DNA from: Pisolithus tinctorius
Lineage: Eukaryota > Basidiomycota > Agaricomycetes > Boletales > Pisolithaceae
NCBI GenBank assembly: GCA_024663395.1
Contig: JANFAH010000022.1
Span: 434,001-498,000, forward strand
DNA: 64,000 bases
Direction of reading: 5' to 3'
Position 1 is the first letter of the stretch; each line of letters starts with the position of its first letter. The position numbers and the translations under genes are program-made. Positions 31,527 to 44,415 of this stretch are shown here, piece by piece. The notes beneath the pieces are model-generated. The model did not search any database, was not told the origin of the DNA, and saw only the letters and a program-made list of their open reading frames with translations.

Positions 31527-31663
31527 GATGAATAGGATGAGAAAGAAAGACGCAAAGGGCTTAGCGAGCCACAAGTATCAATTTTTCGAACTCAGCCAAC
31601 TTTCGGACTCAGCCTACCACTCTCGCAGGGGTCTCATGGGTTCGACCCCTAAGAGGGGGATAC

Positions 31664-32178
31664 TGTCATAGTCGTGCCTCGACCCTGGCCAGACTCGGCC
31701 TCGCACTCACTCAGTCCGGCCTCGGCCTCGCCTGTCCCGCATCTCCAGTTGGTCTAGCGCGGTAGACACTGCTTTGCAGTGTCTGTCATTTCGGTTAAGT
31801 CCTGTCCCCGGTCCACCTGTCCCGGTCTCCGTTACCTTAGTCATACGTTAGTAATCCTCGTCTTACCAATCTGCTTAGCAATCTTTGCGAGACCGGCATT
31901 ACCGGTCTCCGTACTATAGATACTCTGGTATATAAACTCGTAGATACTCAGCCTGTAGTCTGCAGTCTGAAATCAACTAAGTATCTCCTGATAACCCCAC
32001 CTCGGCCTCGGACTCGGACTGAGACCCACGCAAGGGAATAGCGCTGTACCTTCAGTCGCTAAGTCCAACCAGTCCACCCATCGGTACCTTCACCTTTACC
32101 CCTGACTCCGACCCCTCGGCCTCGCGCCTGCTTCGGTCTCCGGTCCGGTCTCAACCCGGACAGTCCCCATACTTGACA
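31664..32178 (+). repeat. G2 3' LTR
   Basis: 515 bp, preceded by the purine tract AAGAGGGGGA (31651-31660), and followed by the CTCAC duplication. Confidence 0.95.
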
Positions 32179-32183
32179 CTCAC

Positions 32184-32494
32184 ACTTATGTGCATGTTTC
32201 TCATTACTTACAAAGAATGTAGTGCATCTCAAACAGACTGCCCTTGTCATGTAAATTGCGGATTCAACATCTGCAGGTTTCAGTATTGTAATACCCACAG
32301 TACTTAGTCTCACACAGTAGATTCGTCACCTCAGACATTGTCACTACTCGCACACGACTGAGGTGAGCATGCACACTTAACCCTCTTCTTTACTTTACTT
32401 ATCCTCGTGCCTAGTATACTTTGTATAGGTGAATATACAGACGTTGTCGCTACTTGTGCACAACTGAGTATACTTCATATAGATAAATCTGTCA
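32184..32494 (+). repeat. C1 5' LTR, second part
   Basis: Continuation of 24448-24604 after G2; it ends AAATCTGTCA like the 3' LTR. Confidence 0.93.
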
Positions 32495-32585
32495 GGTTAT
32501 GAGCCCTGAGCTCCAATAGCCTGTACGACATCTCACCATCGTTTCGATATCCTCGCTGCCAAATCGACCCTCATCCCTCCCCACG

Positions 32586-35500
32586 ATGACCACTGCTATC
32601 CCTGTCACCACTGATACACTCCCAGGCAACATCCCGAAGCTTGATATCAAAGGCATGAACTGGGCAATCTTCTCCCTTCACTTCCAGACCACTGTCAAAG
32701 CTAAGGAGCTATGGTCCCATTTTGATGGTACCTCCTCCTGCCCCAGTGACATGACTTCTACAGATGAGGACAGTTTTGTAACTATAGTCCCCCCAGACCC
32801 TGATGAGGTTGCAAAGTGGCAGAAAAGCGAAAATATGGCGAAACATTTACTTACCCAACGGACCTCCAATTCCATTGCCCTTTGGGTGCATAGCCTTAAT
32901 AGCATCATGGCTATGTGGAATGAGATTGTTCGCGAGTACATGGAAAAGGGTACTTATGCACAGACGGACCTTCGCACCAAGTTTTTGAACTTGCAGTGCC
33001 CTGTTGACGGTGATGTCCGCCAGTTCTTGGACAATCTGCATATGAAGAGAGACAAGTTAGCTGCCATCAGCATACAGATCGAAGAAAAGGATTACCATTC
33101 GACCATCATCCAATCGCTGCCTAAGTACCTCACTAGCTTTGCGTCTGGACAGCTAGCGACCGCCCACTTGTACAGCCCAACACAAACTATTGATCCCAAT
33201 ATCCTCATCTCCCTGATTATTGAAGAGTCAGAATGGCAAGGACATAAAGAGACTTGTAACTCATGAGTGAAACAGAAGGCTTGTGATGGTGATGAGGCCT
33301 TGGCTTTGACCCCTGGGAACTACTCCAGTCAGGGATGAGGAAGTGGTAAAAACGGTGGACGAGGAGGAAGTTCGAGAGGGTATGCTCGCTTGCGAGGACC
33401 CTGCTGGAACTGTGGCTCGAGGGACCACTACAAAGCTCAATGTCCTGACCCTGATAAAAAGAAGGAAACTCCACCTGCCATTACAAAGGGATCTGTGCAT
33501 GCCATAATGTTTGATTCTGAAGAAGAGGGCACCTTTTCAGTGCATGCCCTGGAGGAACTTGATGATGAAGTCCCACTCCCTGAATTGTTAAGCATGTCAT
33601 CAGATGATGATGACGACGATCAACACTGCTTCATCAATAATGATGATGACTGGTTCAGCAAGATGGGGGATGCAGATGACGAGCACTCACCCCACAGCAA
33701 TGCTTCAAATCACATCGAGCCCACTAACACCTCCCCAGAGTTTGTGAACCTCGTAAATGACAGCCCCATCAGTGCGCCTGTCATTGAACTCTATGATTCT
33801 GGATCCACTCAACACATCTCCCCTTACAAGGAGAAGTTCAAGACGTTGGTGACGATACCACCCAAGTCATTCTCGGCTGCCAACAAACAACTCTTCGATG
33901 CTACAGCTATGGGGGAGTTAGTCATAGAGGTGCTGAACGGGTACAATGTAACAAAACTGCGACTCACCAAAGTGCTATACTCACCCAAGGTTGGATACAC
34001 CCTCATGTCTGTCGGCCGCCTTGACCAGCTAGGCTACTCTGTCACCTTCGCTGAAGGCACCTGTACCATCAGGAACCCTGCTGACGATGTTGTTGGTCAC
34101 ATCCCTAAGTCTAAAGCTGGGCTCTATCACGTTGTCCACAACGACAATCATGACAGTGCAAACATAGCAGCCAAAACAATAACTGTGATGGAACTTCACC
34201 ATAGGATGGGACACATTTCTCCATCTGTTGCTCATCGCCTAGCTGAGAAGGGACTTGTATCAGGTTTGAAGTTCGACTTGTCAAAAGACAAGCCAACCTT
34301 CTGTGAAGCCTGCGTATATGCGAAGGCAACCAGGAAGCCTGTTGCAAAGGAACACGTTGGAGAATGAGCTTGCGAGTTTGCTGAAGAAGTACATAGCAAC
34401 ATCTGGGGACCTGCACCTGTAGAAACTCTCGGTGGACGGCATTACTACATTTCCTTCACTGATGATAAGACATGACTCACCTATATTCATCTTCTTTGCC
34501 AGAAGAGTGAAGCCTTCACAGCCTACAAAGATTTCGAGGCCTGGTGTCACACCCAGCATAATGCTCGCATGAAGACTCTCCATTCCAACCGAGGCAGCGA
34601 ATATCTAGGCAAAGAATTTATGATGCACCTAAAAGCCGCAGGTACAAAGCAAAAACTCACCATACATGATACTCCACAGCACAACGGCATCGCTGAGTGC
34701 CTTAACTGCACATTGCTGGAGAAAGTACGTGCCATGCTACATGAGAGTGGATTACCTTGCACCCTTTGGGGCGAGGCAGTATGTCATGCTGTCTGGTTGA
34801 AGAACAGAACCCCCACTAAAGCACTTGATGGAGGAAGGCCTCTCGAAGCTGCGACTGGGAAGAAACCTGACCTTAGTCGAGCCCGTGCATGGGGCTCAAA
34901 CATCTGGGTACAAATTGAGGGTGGAAGCAAGCTAGGAGGACATGTCACTGAAGGCTGATGGGTTGGAATAGATGATAACAGCCCCAACGGATGTTGTGTA
35001 TACTGGCCTGAAAAGAAGTCAGTCACTGTTGAAAGAAACATGTACTGGGACCCCTCCTTGGCTGAGCTGTTACCTTGTGAGGGGGAGGAAGAAGATGCAT
35101 ACTTACCAAACACGATGCTAACATCTACAGTGCCCATTGCAGAGACTGCCACAGCTCCATCACCTCCACCAGTCGCTCCAGCTCAACCTGTGCCTCCACT
35201 GCTTCCAGCTGATCCACCTGTCGTGAAACGAATCCGAAAACCCAGCCAGCGCCTCACAGAGATTCTCGCTGGAAAAGGTAGTACCAACCATCGTGGTACA
35301 CCTGAAGTACCTAAAGGAGTTCAGTTACCTACCATTGTCGAGGAATGTTCAAACCCTGTCAGGCTCGAGGGGGAGCAAGAGACTGCCACAGCCCTACTCG
35401 CATCTATCATTGAAGACTTGGATGACAACCTATGTCATATTGACCTTGCTATGGCTATGGACAAGATTACTGCCAAAACAGAAGCTCTCGAGCCCAGCTC

Positions 35501-37058
35501 GCTAGCTGAAGCTCGTCACCATCCCGATTGACCACAATGGGAAAATGGAATAAGAGAGGAGTTAGTGACATTACGAGATGCAGGAACTTGGGAACTCGTT
35601 GACTTACCACCTGGTGCAAACGTCATAGGTTCAAAATGGGTGTTCCAGGCCAAGAAGGATGCCACAGGAAATGTTGTGTGGCACAAGGCCAGACTTGTCG
35701 CCCAGGGGTACTCGCAGGTCAAAGGTGTCGATTACTTTGATACGTTCACACCAGTAGCAATGCTTGCATCCATCCATGTTGTGCTTGCAATGGCTGCTTG
35801 CTCTGATCTACAACTCCATCAGATAGACATCAAAGGAGCGTACCTAAATGGCACACTCACTGACAATGAAGTCATTTACATGCACCAGCCTCCTGGCTTC
35901 AAATCTGCTGATCACCCATGCAAGGTCTGCCGCCTTCGCAAAACTTTGTACAGCCTAAAGCAAAGTGGTCATCACTGGTACCAGAGGCTAGTCGAGATAT
36001 TAGTAGATGAGCTCGGGTTCACCCAGTGTTCTGTTGACCAAGCCATGTACTTCTGATGTCGCAGCACCAGTGAGCTCATAATCATCATCATACATGTCGA
36101 CGACTGCACTATCGCTGCCACACTTTCAAGCGAGATTGATGAGTTCAAAAATGACATCAGAAAGTACGTCGAGATCACTGACCTTGGTGAGCTCCATTGG
36201 CTGCTTGGAATAGAGGTCACTAGAAACAGAGACAAATGCACTATCTCACTGAGCCAGCGTCCCTACATCAAATCGATCGTCCAATGCTTCAGCTTTGATG
36301 AGTTAAAACCTGTATCAAAACCCATGGAACCTAGCACAAAGCTGCACTCTGGTCAGTCACCCTCCACAGGCGCTGAATATGCTGCGATGAAACACATACC
36401 ATATTGCAAAGCTGTTGGTTCGCTGATGTACACCTCACTCGGCACTCGTCCTGATATCTTGTATGCTGTGACCACCATCTCTCGTTTCTCCAGAAACCCT
36501 GGAATTCCCCACTGGGAAGCAGTTAGAAGAATTTATTGTTACCTTCTAGGAACCAAAGGCTTGAGGTTAACGTATGGCGGAGCACCTAATGCACTCGTTG
36601 GATATGCAGATGCAGACAGTAGCATGGCTGAGGACCATAGAGTGGTCTCTGGGTACGCATTCCTAATCAATGGCGGAGTGGTATCATGGTCTTCTAAATG
36701 ACAGGAAATCGTCTTGCTGTCAACGACTGAGAGTGAGTATGTGGCAGCTACCCACATGGCCAAGGAAGCCTTATGGCTTTGGTCGCTCATCAGAGAGCTA
36801 TTTGGGCCACTCGTCGAGCCGACCATGTTGTTCTCCGATAATCAATCTGCTATTGCACTCACGAAAGACCATCAGTACCATGCACGCACCAAACATATCG
36901 ACATACATTTTCATTTTATCTGCTGGGTCGTCGAGAATGGCAAGATCCATTTGATCTATTGCCTGACTGCTGATATGATTGCCGATACCTTGACGAAAGC
37001 CTTGCCATTGCCCAAAGTGAAACACTTTGCCATCGAGCTCGGTCTATGTCCAACTTGA
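32586..37058 (+). pseudogene. C1 gag-pol polyprotein, broken only by TGA codons
   Basis: One frame of 1491 codons holds the whole copia order. A gag domain of the UBN2 type (IPKLDIKGMNWAIFSLHF, LRTKFLNLQCPVDGDVRQFL) is followed by a CCHC knuckle (CWNCGSRDHYKAQC) and protease (YDSGSTQHI). Integrase follows with HHRMGHISPSVAHRLA and CEACVYAK; both catalytic Asp positions read Asn (HSNIWGP, LHSNRGSEY). RT has GSKWVFQAKKDATGNVV, QIDIKGAYLNG and the HVDD box, and RNase H reads FSDNQSAIALTKD. TGA stops lie at 33264, 33336, 34365, 34473, 34956, 35529, 36054 and 36699; there are no TAA or TAG stops and no frameshifts. The true stop (TGA 37056) overlaps the polypurine tract. Confidence 0.93.
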
Positions 37059-37065
37059 GGGGGAG

Positions 37066-37533
37066 TGTTAGATTTGGCAAGTCGTATGTAGTCCTTTCTG
37101 AACGTGTCCACTCTGAGACATGAGAATTACTTTCTGTTTTAAGTCTTTCACACTTTACATTACTATTAACTGCGCAAATTAACTTTCATGCCCTTGCGCC
37201 TATTGTATTCATTGTGTCTCACACTTATGTGCACATTTCTCATTACTTACAAAGAATGTAGTGTGTCTCAAACAGACCACCCTTGTCATGTAAATTGTGG
37301 ATTCAACATCCACAGGTTTCAGTATTGTAATACCCACAGTACTTAGTCTCGCACAGTAGATTCATCACCTCAGACATTGTCGCTACTTGCATGTGACTGA
37401 GGTGAGCATGCACACTTAACCCTCTTCTTTACTTTACTTATCCTCGTGCCTAGTATACTTCGTATAGGTGAATATACAGACATTGTCGCTACTCACACGC
37501 AACTGAGTATACTTTGTATAGAGAAATCTGTCA
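37066..37533 (+). repeat. C1 3' LTR
   Basis: 468 bp, the same length as the rejoined 5' LTR. The differences I see are nearly all C/T or G/A. Confidence 0.93.
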
Positions 37534-37538
37534 CCTCT

Positions 37539-38341
37539 TGTGCTGGTGACGCTTTTGGCAGTTTTACAATCAATTTCACTCGATGTACTGGTGGGTTGCA
37601 TATACCTGACATATTTGAAGGTGTGGGTCACGGGGTAGCGTCCATTCGTTTGCCCATTCTCTGATCATGGGATCTGGTCATCATTGCCAACACCTTGATC
37701 CCTACATACACAGGTGCACTGATAATCTGCTGCTCTTTCCCCTGTTGTACTGACCCTCCAACATCCAGGTTGTGGTGTAAGTATTTACTCGGTGCTCTGA
37801 TCATGCCAGGTGCATCGAACTCATACATTCTAGATAGTGCATCAGGAAGCACATTTTCAACCCCTGGTATGTATTTGATTTCGAAATTGAACTCAGCCAG
37901 CTTCTCTAACCAACGTGCTTGCCATCCTGACAGATCCTTTTGGTCCAGTAGGTGCATCAAGCTTTTGTGGTCAGTTACCCACATGATGTGGGCACCCTGT
38001 AGGATATTGCAATGCCTTAGCATCGTTTCAACTCCCACAAGGAGCTCTTGTTCGTGCACAGGGTAGTTTCTCTGAGCTGATGACATCTTTGCAGAATAGA
38101 ATGTGGCAAGCTTTGCTGTCTTCCAATCCTTCCCCTGTGTGATCATGCCCCAAATACCGTTGCCACAAGTGTCAGTCATCACCCAGATGGGTTCTCGATC
38201 CAGGCTGTAATTCAATGGCATGTGACAATGTTGTGCACACATGGTGATGTATTGCTTTACTGTCTCGAAGGTGCACTGTTCTGTGTATGTCCATCGAAAT
38301 GGACAAGTCTCAGCACTCGCTTCGGTGAGTACCCCCAAGGG
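37539..38341 (-). pseudogene. E1 RNase H
   Basis: The minus frame reads CTFETVKQYITMCAQ, VMTDTCGNGIWGMI (in place of the usual DAS block), RNYPVHEQELLVGVETM and VTDHKSLMHLLDQKDLSGWQ with PGVENVLPDALSRMYE. These are the usual gypsy RNase H and connection landmarks. A TGA at 37628 interrupts the frame before the copia insertion point. Confidence 0.88.
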
Positions 38342-39350
38342 TACATGTACTTTGTAGATATCATCAGCGAGTGTTACATTTCACCCCTAACTTTTCTCTT
38401 TCACTGTACGTTTACCTTGCGTTTGATCTGTTGGACATACTTTCCTTTTAGAGCCATCTTCTCCCTGATCCAATGGCTCTCTACTTCCACCACTAGCATT
38501 ACTGTCTCGTAACATGCTTAGGACATGTGTCGCTGTTGTTCAACCAATGGTGTAGTTATCTCGTTACATGCGGATGCCTCATGGTCCTCTTTCTTGTAGT
38601 ATTTAGACTGCCGGCTCAAGTCCTGGAAACCCAGACTTGAGCTGCTCAATCATATGCAGCATTCTTCAGAACTTTGCCCTCAGTGTCCCTAACCAGACCA
38701 CTCTTACTGGCATTGCCCCAAATCCTCTGTCGTTTACAGAGGTTACTGCAGCCGTTGCTCAGTAGAAACCTTAGACTGCGTTTGAGCTCTCCCTATGTCT
38801 TGACTTCGGTCGAGTGTAACAGCAAGGTATCCTACTGACCCTATGAATCCTTTGCACAGTGTGCAGTTTGTAGGGACTTTCTAGTTCAGTATTCAGTCGA
38901 CCTTTTCCAGGTCCATCTTTATCCCATTGTTAGTGACAACATGCCCAAGTATCTTCACCTCATCACAGAGGAACTTTAATTTCTTTTTGCTAAGGTACAG
39001 TTTTCTTGTGTGAGGGTTTCGAGGACAGTTTTGACATGGCGTACATGCTCCTCTAGCATGTTTGAGTAGATTATTATATCGTCCAGATATACGTCCATGA
39101 AGGTACCAATGTGCTTGCCAAATATATGGTTCATCAAAGCTTGGTATGTAGCAGGTGCATTACAGTCACCTTGTTGTACAACGAGGCTAACCATGTTTCC
39201 ATCAGGGGTAGTCACTGCCATCCATTCAACGTGCTCTGGGATGACCTGGATCTGTTCATATGCGTCTGCACCATCGATAATCGAGCAATATGGTTTCTTG
39301 GCTACACGTCGAAGGATCCCATCCATATCAGGCATCGGGGACGACAGCTT
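38342..39350 (-). pseudogene. E1 reverse transcriptase
   Basis: MPDMDGILRRVAKKPYCSII, then DGADAYEQIQVIPEHVEW, NAPATYQALMNHIFG and VYLDDIIIYSNMLEEHV with the catalytic YLDD. After a frameshift near 38980 the thumb continues in pieces (KKKLKFLCDEVKILGHVVT) to about 38340, with many stops. The protein is dead. Confidence 0.85.
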
Positions 39351-40451
39351 TCAAGTATTCTTATTTCGTTCCCACAGGTCAACTACCATGTGAAGACAAG
39401 GAGGAGTTCCTGCCTTCGGGATCAACAACATGGGGCACATATTTCGCGCTGCTGTGAGTTCCCAATGGCCCATTCTCAGGTATGCATTCTTCTTTTCAGA
39501 CCACAAGGGTCTTAACACTTCTGGGCACCTAGACAGCTGCCATGGGTAAATCTTCTTCTTGTCTAGGAGTGGGATCTCATGGTTAATCGCTCTGAAGGGG
39601 GGCAAAGCCGTAGCACCAACTGGGGAGCATAGTGGCTTTGCCAGTCTCTGTAAGTATTTTCTCACTTCTTTGATGCTCTCATGATATACTTCAGTAGCAC
39701 ATGACTCTAGGGTCAATACCTGCTCGCCCTTCATTTCCGTCGGAGTCATACTACCAATCACTACCCTTGCTGAATGTAGCCCTACCATTACCTTGTGCTG
39801 ATATAGGAATGGGGTTCCAAGGATAAGGTCATAGTTTTGTAAGTTCATCACATCGAAATGTTGCTCGCAATCAATGCCTTGGTACTGTAGGTGTACTTTT
39901 GTCCCAAAGTTTACCTTCAAGCACAACCCTTGCACCGCCAATTGTATGGTAAGTGGTTTTTCAAGTGGAATCTGTTTTACTTTTAATTGCTCAGCCAGCA
40001 TTACTGACATAAAGTCAGCCAGTGATCCGGTGTCAATCAAAGCTCGTGCTGGGTGGCCATTGATGTGCACCACCACCACTAAGGGCTTTGGTATTTTTCA
40101 TGTGAAGTCCTTAGCTATTGAAGCATTTCATTGGAGGGTCGTCCAGTCGTCATTACGAACAGCAGTACCATTCAGGTGGATCACACTACAAAGTACATCC
40201 TCTCTGTGGTCATGGTGCTCATTATTTGCCTCTTCAAGGTCCTCATCTCTGGTCAGGGACCGGATCCCTACATCATCGCCCCCGAAAGGATCAAGGCTTG
40301 TCAGCTCCACACACGTGCAGAAGAGCTTCTTAGCATGCCAATGGACAACATCAAAATAAGGTGTGGTCACCCTGTCGATTGGGAGTTCAAAGCGCAGAGC
40401 CATATGGTAATCAAGCACCTCAAACATTGTATCATCCTTCCTGACACACAT
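39351..40451 (-). pseudogene. E1 protease and upstream linker
   Basis: The minus frame holds a retropepsin-like domain: GHPARALIDTGSLADFMSVM with the DTG triad, then NYDLILGTPFLYQHKVMVGL. Next come the RT entry blocks HEIPLLDKKKIYPWQLSRCP and NMCPMLLIPKAGTPP. The upstream linker (40451-40128) is acidic. TGA codons at 40128, 40098 and 39351 are the only breaks in the frame. Confidence 0.85.
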
Positions 40452-40880
40452 GAATCGATCCGCATTTCTGCTTTCCAGGACCTGGTGACTATATTCTCTG
40501 AGTCTAGCCTCGATTCAATCTTCAAAGGGCCAGCCCATCAGATGAGATCTCCAGGTTCTGGACCTTTCGTGGTTCTGTAACTCAGCCTTTGGGATGCCCG
40601 TGTGCTCCCCTTTCCTAAACCAGTACCAACTATCAAGTCAGAATGCAGGGTTGAGTAGGAGGTGAGTGTCAATTCTGATCTTGTCTCCTAGTCCTAATAC
40701 ATCTCTCTCGCTTTCCGCAATCATATGTTGTCCGGTGCCCAAGTCATATACAAGGAATCAGGAATCCATAAAGGTGCTCAGCAAGTCCAGATCATTGCCT
40801 GGGTAGCAAATCCCAGCCAATCAATCCATCGTGCGTTCTTCCAGGGGGTGTCCGAGCCAGGTTCCCAATGATTGATATCC

Positions 40881-43161
40881 TCAGAATGGTCTACAATCAT
40901 ATGTGTATATTTGCATTCCGGTGGGTAAGTCATCTTCATCAGTAGTAACAATATCACTAAGTCTTTCTTCATCATCATCATCATCCAAGATGCTCTCAAG
41001 AGTGGGGAGGTCATCATCAGGTAGGTCTTCTTCACCTTGGACCCTAGGGCCTCGAGTTTGAATGAAATTTACAGAGATCTCAGGGTCATGATCAGTAGAC
41101 ATGGCCAATTGACATTGGCATTCAACATCCCCAAAGTCAACATCCACTCCGAAACTTGCAATGCCTGGAGGCTTGCTGGAAGTGGATACGGTATGGCAAT
41201 CAGGACAGTTCCTCGAGAAGTGTCCAGATTTGTGGCAGATAAAGCAGAGGCCTTCTGTTTTATGGTGCTCTTGTTCCTCCTTGCTTAGCTTCGGGCTATC
41301 GTGCTTACGCCTATCCGGGCACTTTGTGCATTGTCCTCCGACTTTAGAGGAATCTGCAGGTGCTGAATCCTTCGTGTTCCTGTCGCCTTTATATCTCCTT
41401 TTACAGGTATGGGGTCTCCATTTCGCTGGTCGATACAGCTGCGCTTTTGATGGTACGTTTTTTACTTTGCTGTCTCTGCAGCTATGACCTTCTTTAGTGT
41501 GGAGATTTCAGGATTCAGTTTTTCTTTCCATAGGTCATGCTGCAGTTCTCTGCAGAGTCCTGACCAGAACTTGTGTACTTTGGTGCATTCATTCATTTCT
41601 CTGATCATGTTCCAGATCTCATTTAGCTCATAAAGATAGTTTTTAACAGTCTTCGAGTTCTGATAGCAAGATTGAAGTTTTTCTCGCTGACGCATTTGGA
41701 AATCGATGGGGAAACAGTAGTTAAATAACTCAGTGAAGAAATCGGAAAGCCTCCACTTGTAAGGGTCCCCGGATACTTCATGCACATAGAACTCATGTGC
41801 TTTCCCCCATTAGGTAATGCAACAGTATGAATGTGCGCTTCTTTGTCTCAACGCACCCATCCTCGACATATGCTGTTCCCTCTGTGATGAAGCAATGAAA
41901 TGCGTGAGGGTTATCAGACCCATCATACTTGTTAGGTGGGATGGGTTTCAAAGTGGTCTTCTGGCAAGATCTAGATCTCCTTTTTGACTTATGTGCTCGG
42001 TGACTACAGCTTTTCCGCCACTTGGATCTTCCCTGTTGCCGATGCCCTTGTGACCTGCCAGAACTTGACAAGGATTCGCTGGAGCTCGATGAGCTGCCAG
42101 AGGTGCTCGATGTATCATCCAATTCCGAAGCCGATCCGTTATTGCTTGAGGTACTGTGTCTTGAACTCGAAGAGGTGGATGGATCTGAACTCGAGTCATC
42201 CTCCAGGGAGCTACTCTCGGAGCCATTGCTCGAGCTAGAGCTGGACTCGTTACTATCTGCCGACTCATGTCGACATGTTGATTTTCATTTCTTTTGGGTT
42301 TTACTGGTGCATCTCTCACCCTTTTCAAGATGCTTAAAAGCAAGCCCAATATAGCTTTTAGGGTTTATCTGTTTTACAGGTTCCATAGCCCTAGGTGTCT
42401 TTTGGCATTCACGCCTCTTATGGTCCTGGCAGACAACTTTATCCACCATTTCCTTTACAGGATTGGGAGGAACCTTCGAATGTGCGGGTTTCTTAGTGTT
42501 CACCCTTCTCTTTGATTTTTCTTTCTTAGGGAGCCGTTCAACATGATTGTCGCCCCCACTAGCCTTTTTCTGAGGGACATCTTCGTTGGCCAATGCAGCA
42601 TCCTCCAGGTTATCTCTTCCCACTGGTCCCGTCAGGTTGGGGTTACTCTCACTCACTAGTTTGTTCAAGGTGTTCCACAATGCAAGGGCCACATGTTGTG
42701 CATTTGTATCTATTTCACCATCACTGAAATTTAAGTTCCCCCAATTTCTAGGGTCAGGTCCTTTCCCTTTGAGATCTCTCTGGGTAGTGGACGCTTCGCC
42801 TTTGGATGTAGTAGAATCGGGGTTATCCCTTGTTGTCGATAGCAACCTCCTTCGGATTCTCTCCCACTCATCTGGGGTTAGTCATCTTTTGGCTTTTCGG
42901 ATTACATCTCTTTGATCAGATCTCAGTGTGCTATGAGTGCGTCGCTTGCGTGACCTCTTGCACTTCACTTCCGTCCAATCACCATACTCAACATCTATTT
43001 CGCTCATAGGGAAGATGGAGTCACACCAGACCTTATCGGGTAGGTTCTTGTTTTCTTCATGAGTCGGTACCCAGACTCTAATGGCACAAGCCTTTACAGC
43101 TTCTGGGACTTCAATGTCACCAGGATTCATCAGTGAGGCAACCCTTGAGCCAGGATTCTCT
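40881..43161 (-). pseudogene. gag: E1 gag, main part
   Basis: The frame continues from the N-terminal piece at 50375-50076 after removal of P2 (VTLP-ENPGSRVASL). A charged and Ser-rich stretch leads to the gag domain (KPIPPNKYDGSDNPHAFHCF, then HEVSGDPYKWRLSDFFTELF and MRQREKLQSCYQNSKTVKNY). A CCHC knuckle lies near 41200-41250 (CFICHKSGHFSRNC), followed by an acidic tail. In-frame TGA codons occur at 42882 and 42285, and a 1-bp insertion near 41800. Confidence 0.82.
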
Positions 43162-43899
43162 GGCAAGGTCACTTCAGGTAACCATTTTTCATAAGCATTT
43201 AGGCTGAATAGTTTCTCCAAACCACCCAGCCTAATAGCCTCCCAGACCAAGGTCTGCCCAGGGACATCTGGTCATGTCCCAGGGCTATACAGATTTTTAG
43301 GCCCTGGGACAGATGGGATTTCCCACATAGCCATCCATTCAAATGCAATTATTTGGGATGTCCCAAGACTGCCTTGGGTGGCAGGGGTCCCTACTCCTGA
43401 AACTGCAGCTTATATTAGCATTGAAATAGCTGCAGAAATCCTAGCCCCCTTGCTCCTCTGACAGGTTTAATCCACAAAGTATCCTTCAACCTATACATCC
43501 CCTCCCATCCCACCATGCATAGTAGTATACAATAGTACTTTTCATGTACATCTTTGCAATGTTGATTCTGCTGTATTGGGACATCTCACTAGTTGCCAGG
43601 GGGATGACCCACCTGGGCCTCCACATTTGCCATGAAAATTGCAATAATAAATTCAAACAATCTGTGTCTATACCTCAAGCAATTTGTACTGTATGAAGGA
43701 AGAAGAAGTAAATGGTTTTTGAACACTTGTGTGATGAGCCAATATCTCAAAGTCCCCCACATAGAACATGGTGTTGGTCACCTTTGCAACACCATCTGCA
43801 GAGGGCAGAATGTCCCAGATGAAGCTCTGAGGTTGTCATGGGGCATTGTGCTGGTCTGCAAAGGTAACTTAGGAGGATGTGCCATCATAGCCCCCTGAG

Positions 43900-44415
43900 G
43901 CTGGGATGGGACATCCCACTGACTTTCATAAGGGGACTTGGGATGTCCCACAGCAGCCTCTGAGGCTACTTTGGGATGTCCCACCCTCCCCTTTGCCAAC
44001 CAGTGGGATGTCCCACAACAGCCTCTAAGGCTACATTGGGACATCCCACTGTTCCCTCTGGCAAGCAGAGGGATGTCCCACAACAGCCTCTAAGGCTATG
44101 TTGGGATGTCCCACCCTCCCCTTTGGCAAGCAGTGGGATGTCCCACAACAACCTCCAAGCCTACATTGGGACATCCCACCCTCCCTACTGCCAACCAGTG
44201 GGATGTCCCATAACAGCCTCTAAGCCTACATTGGGACATCCCACCCTTCCCTTTGCCAACCAGTGGGATGTCCCACAACAGCCTCTAAGCCTATGTTGGG
44301 ACATCCCACCCTTCCCTTTTCCAACCAGTGGGATGTCCCACAACAGCCTCTAAGCCTACATTGGGACATCCCACCCTCCCCTCTGGCAAGCAGAGGGATG
44401 TCCCAAAACAACCTC
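43900..44415 (+). repeat. 65-bp array A, left arm of P2
   Basis: About eight 65-bp units with TGGGACATCCCA and TGGGATGTCCCA blocks around CAACAGCCTCTAAGGCTACA. Each unit is itself partly palindromic. Mirror copy at 48823-49338. Confidence 0.85.

Larger units (their letters stand above)
24605..32178 (+). mobile_element. G2: Ty3/gypsy chromovirus inserted in the C1 LTR
   Basis: A 7574-bp element with 515-bp LTRs and target duplication CTCAC (24600-24604, 32179-32183). Gag and pol are open and a spliced antisense gene lies in the 3' part. It is the youngest of the nested layers. LTR identity is 501 of 515: all 14 differences are transitions and 12 lie at CpG. Confidence 0.96.
24448..37533 (+). 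mobile_element. C1: Ty1/copia retrotransposon inserted in E1
   Basis: LTRs of 468 bp (TGTTAGATTTGG...AAATCTGTCA) lie at 24448-24604 joined to 32184-32494, and at 37066-37533. The target duplication is CCTCT (24443-24447 and 37534-37538). Removal rejoins the E1 frame (KASPAQEDGREGP). A polypurine tract GAGGGGGAG (37057-37065) precedes the 3' LTR. The sequence GGTTATGAGCCCTGAGC after the 5' LTR occupies the primer-site position. G2 sits inside its 5' LTR. Confidence 0.95.
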
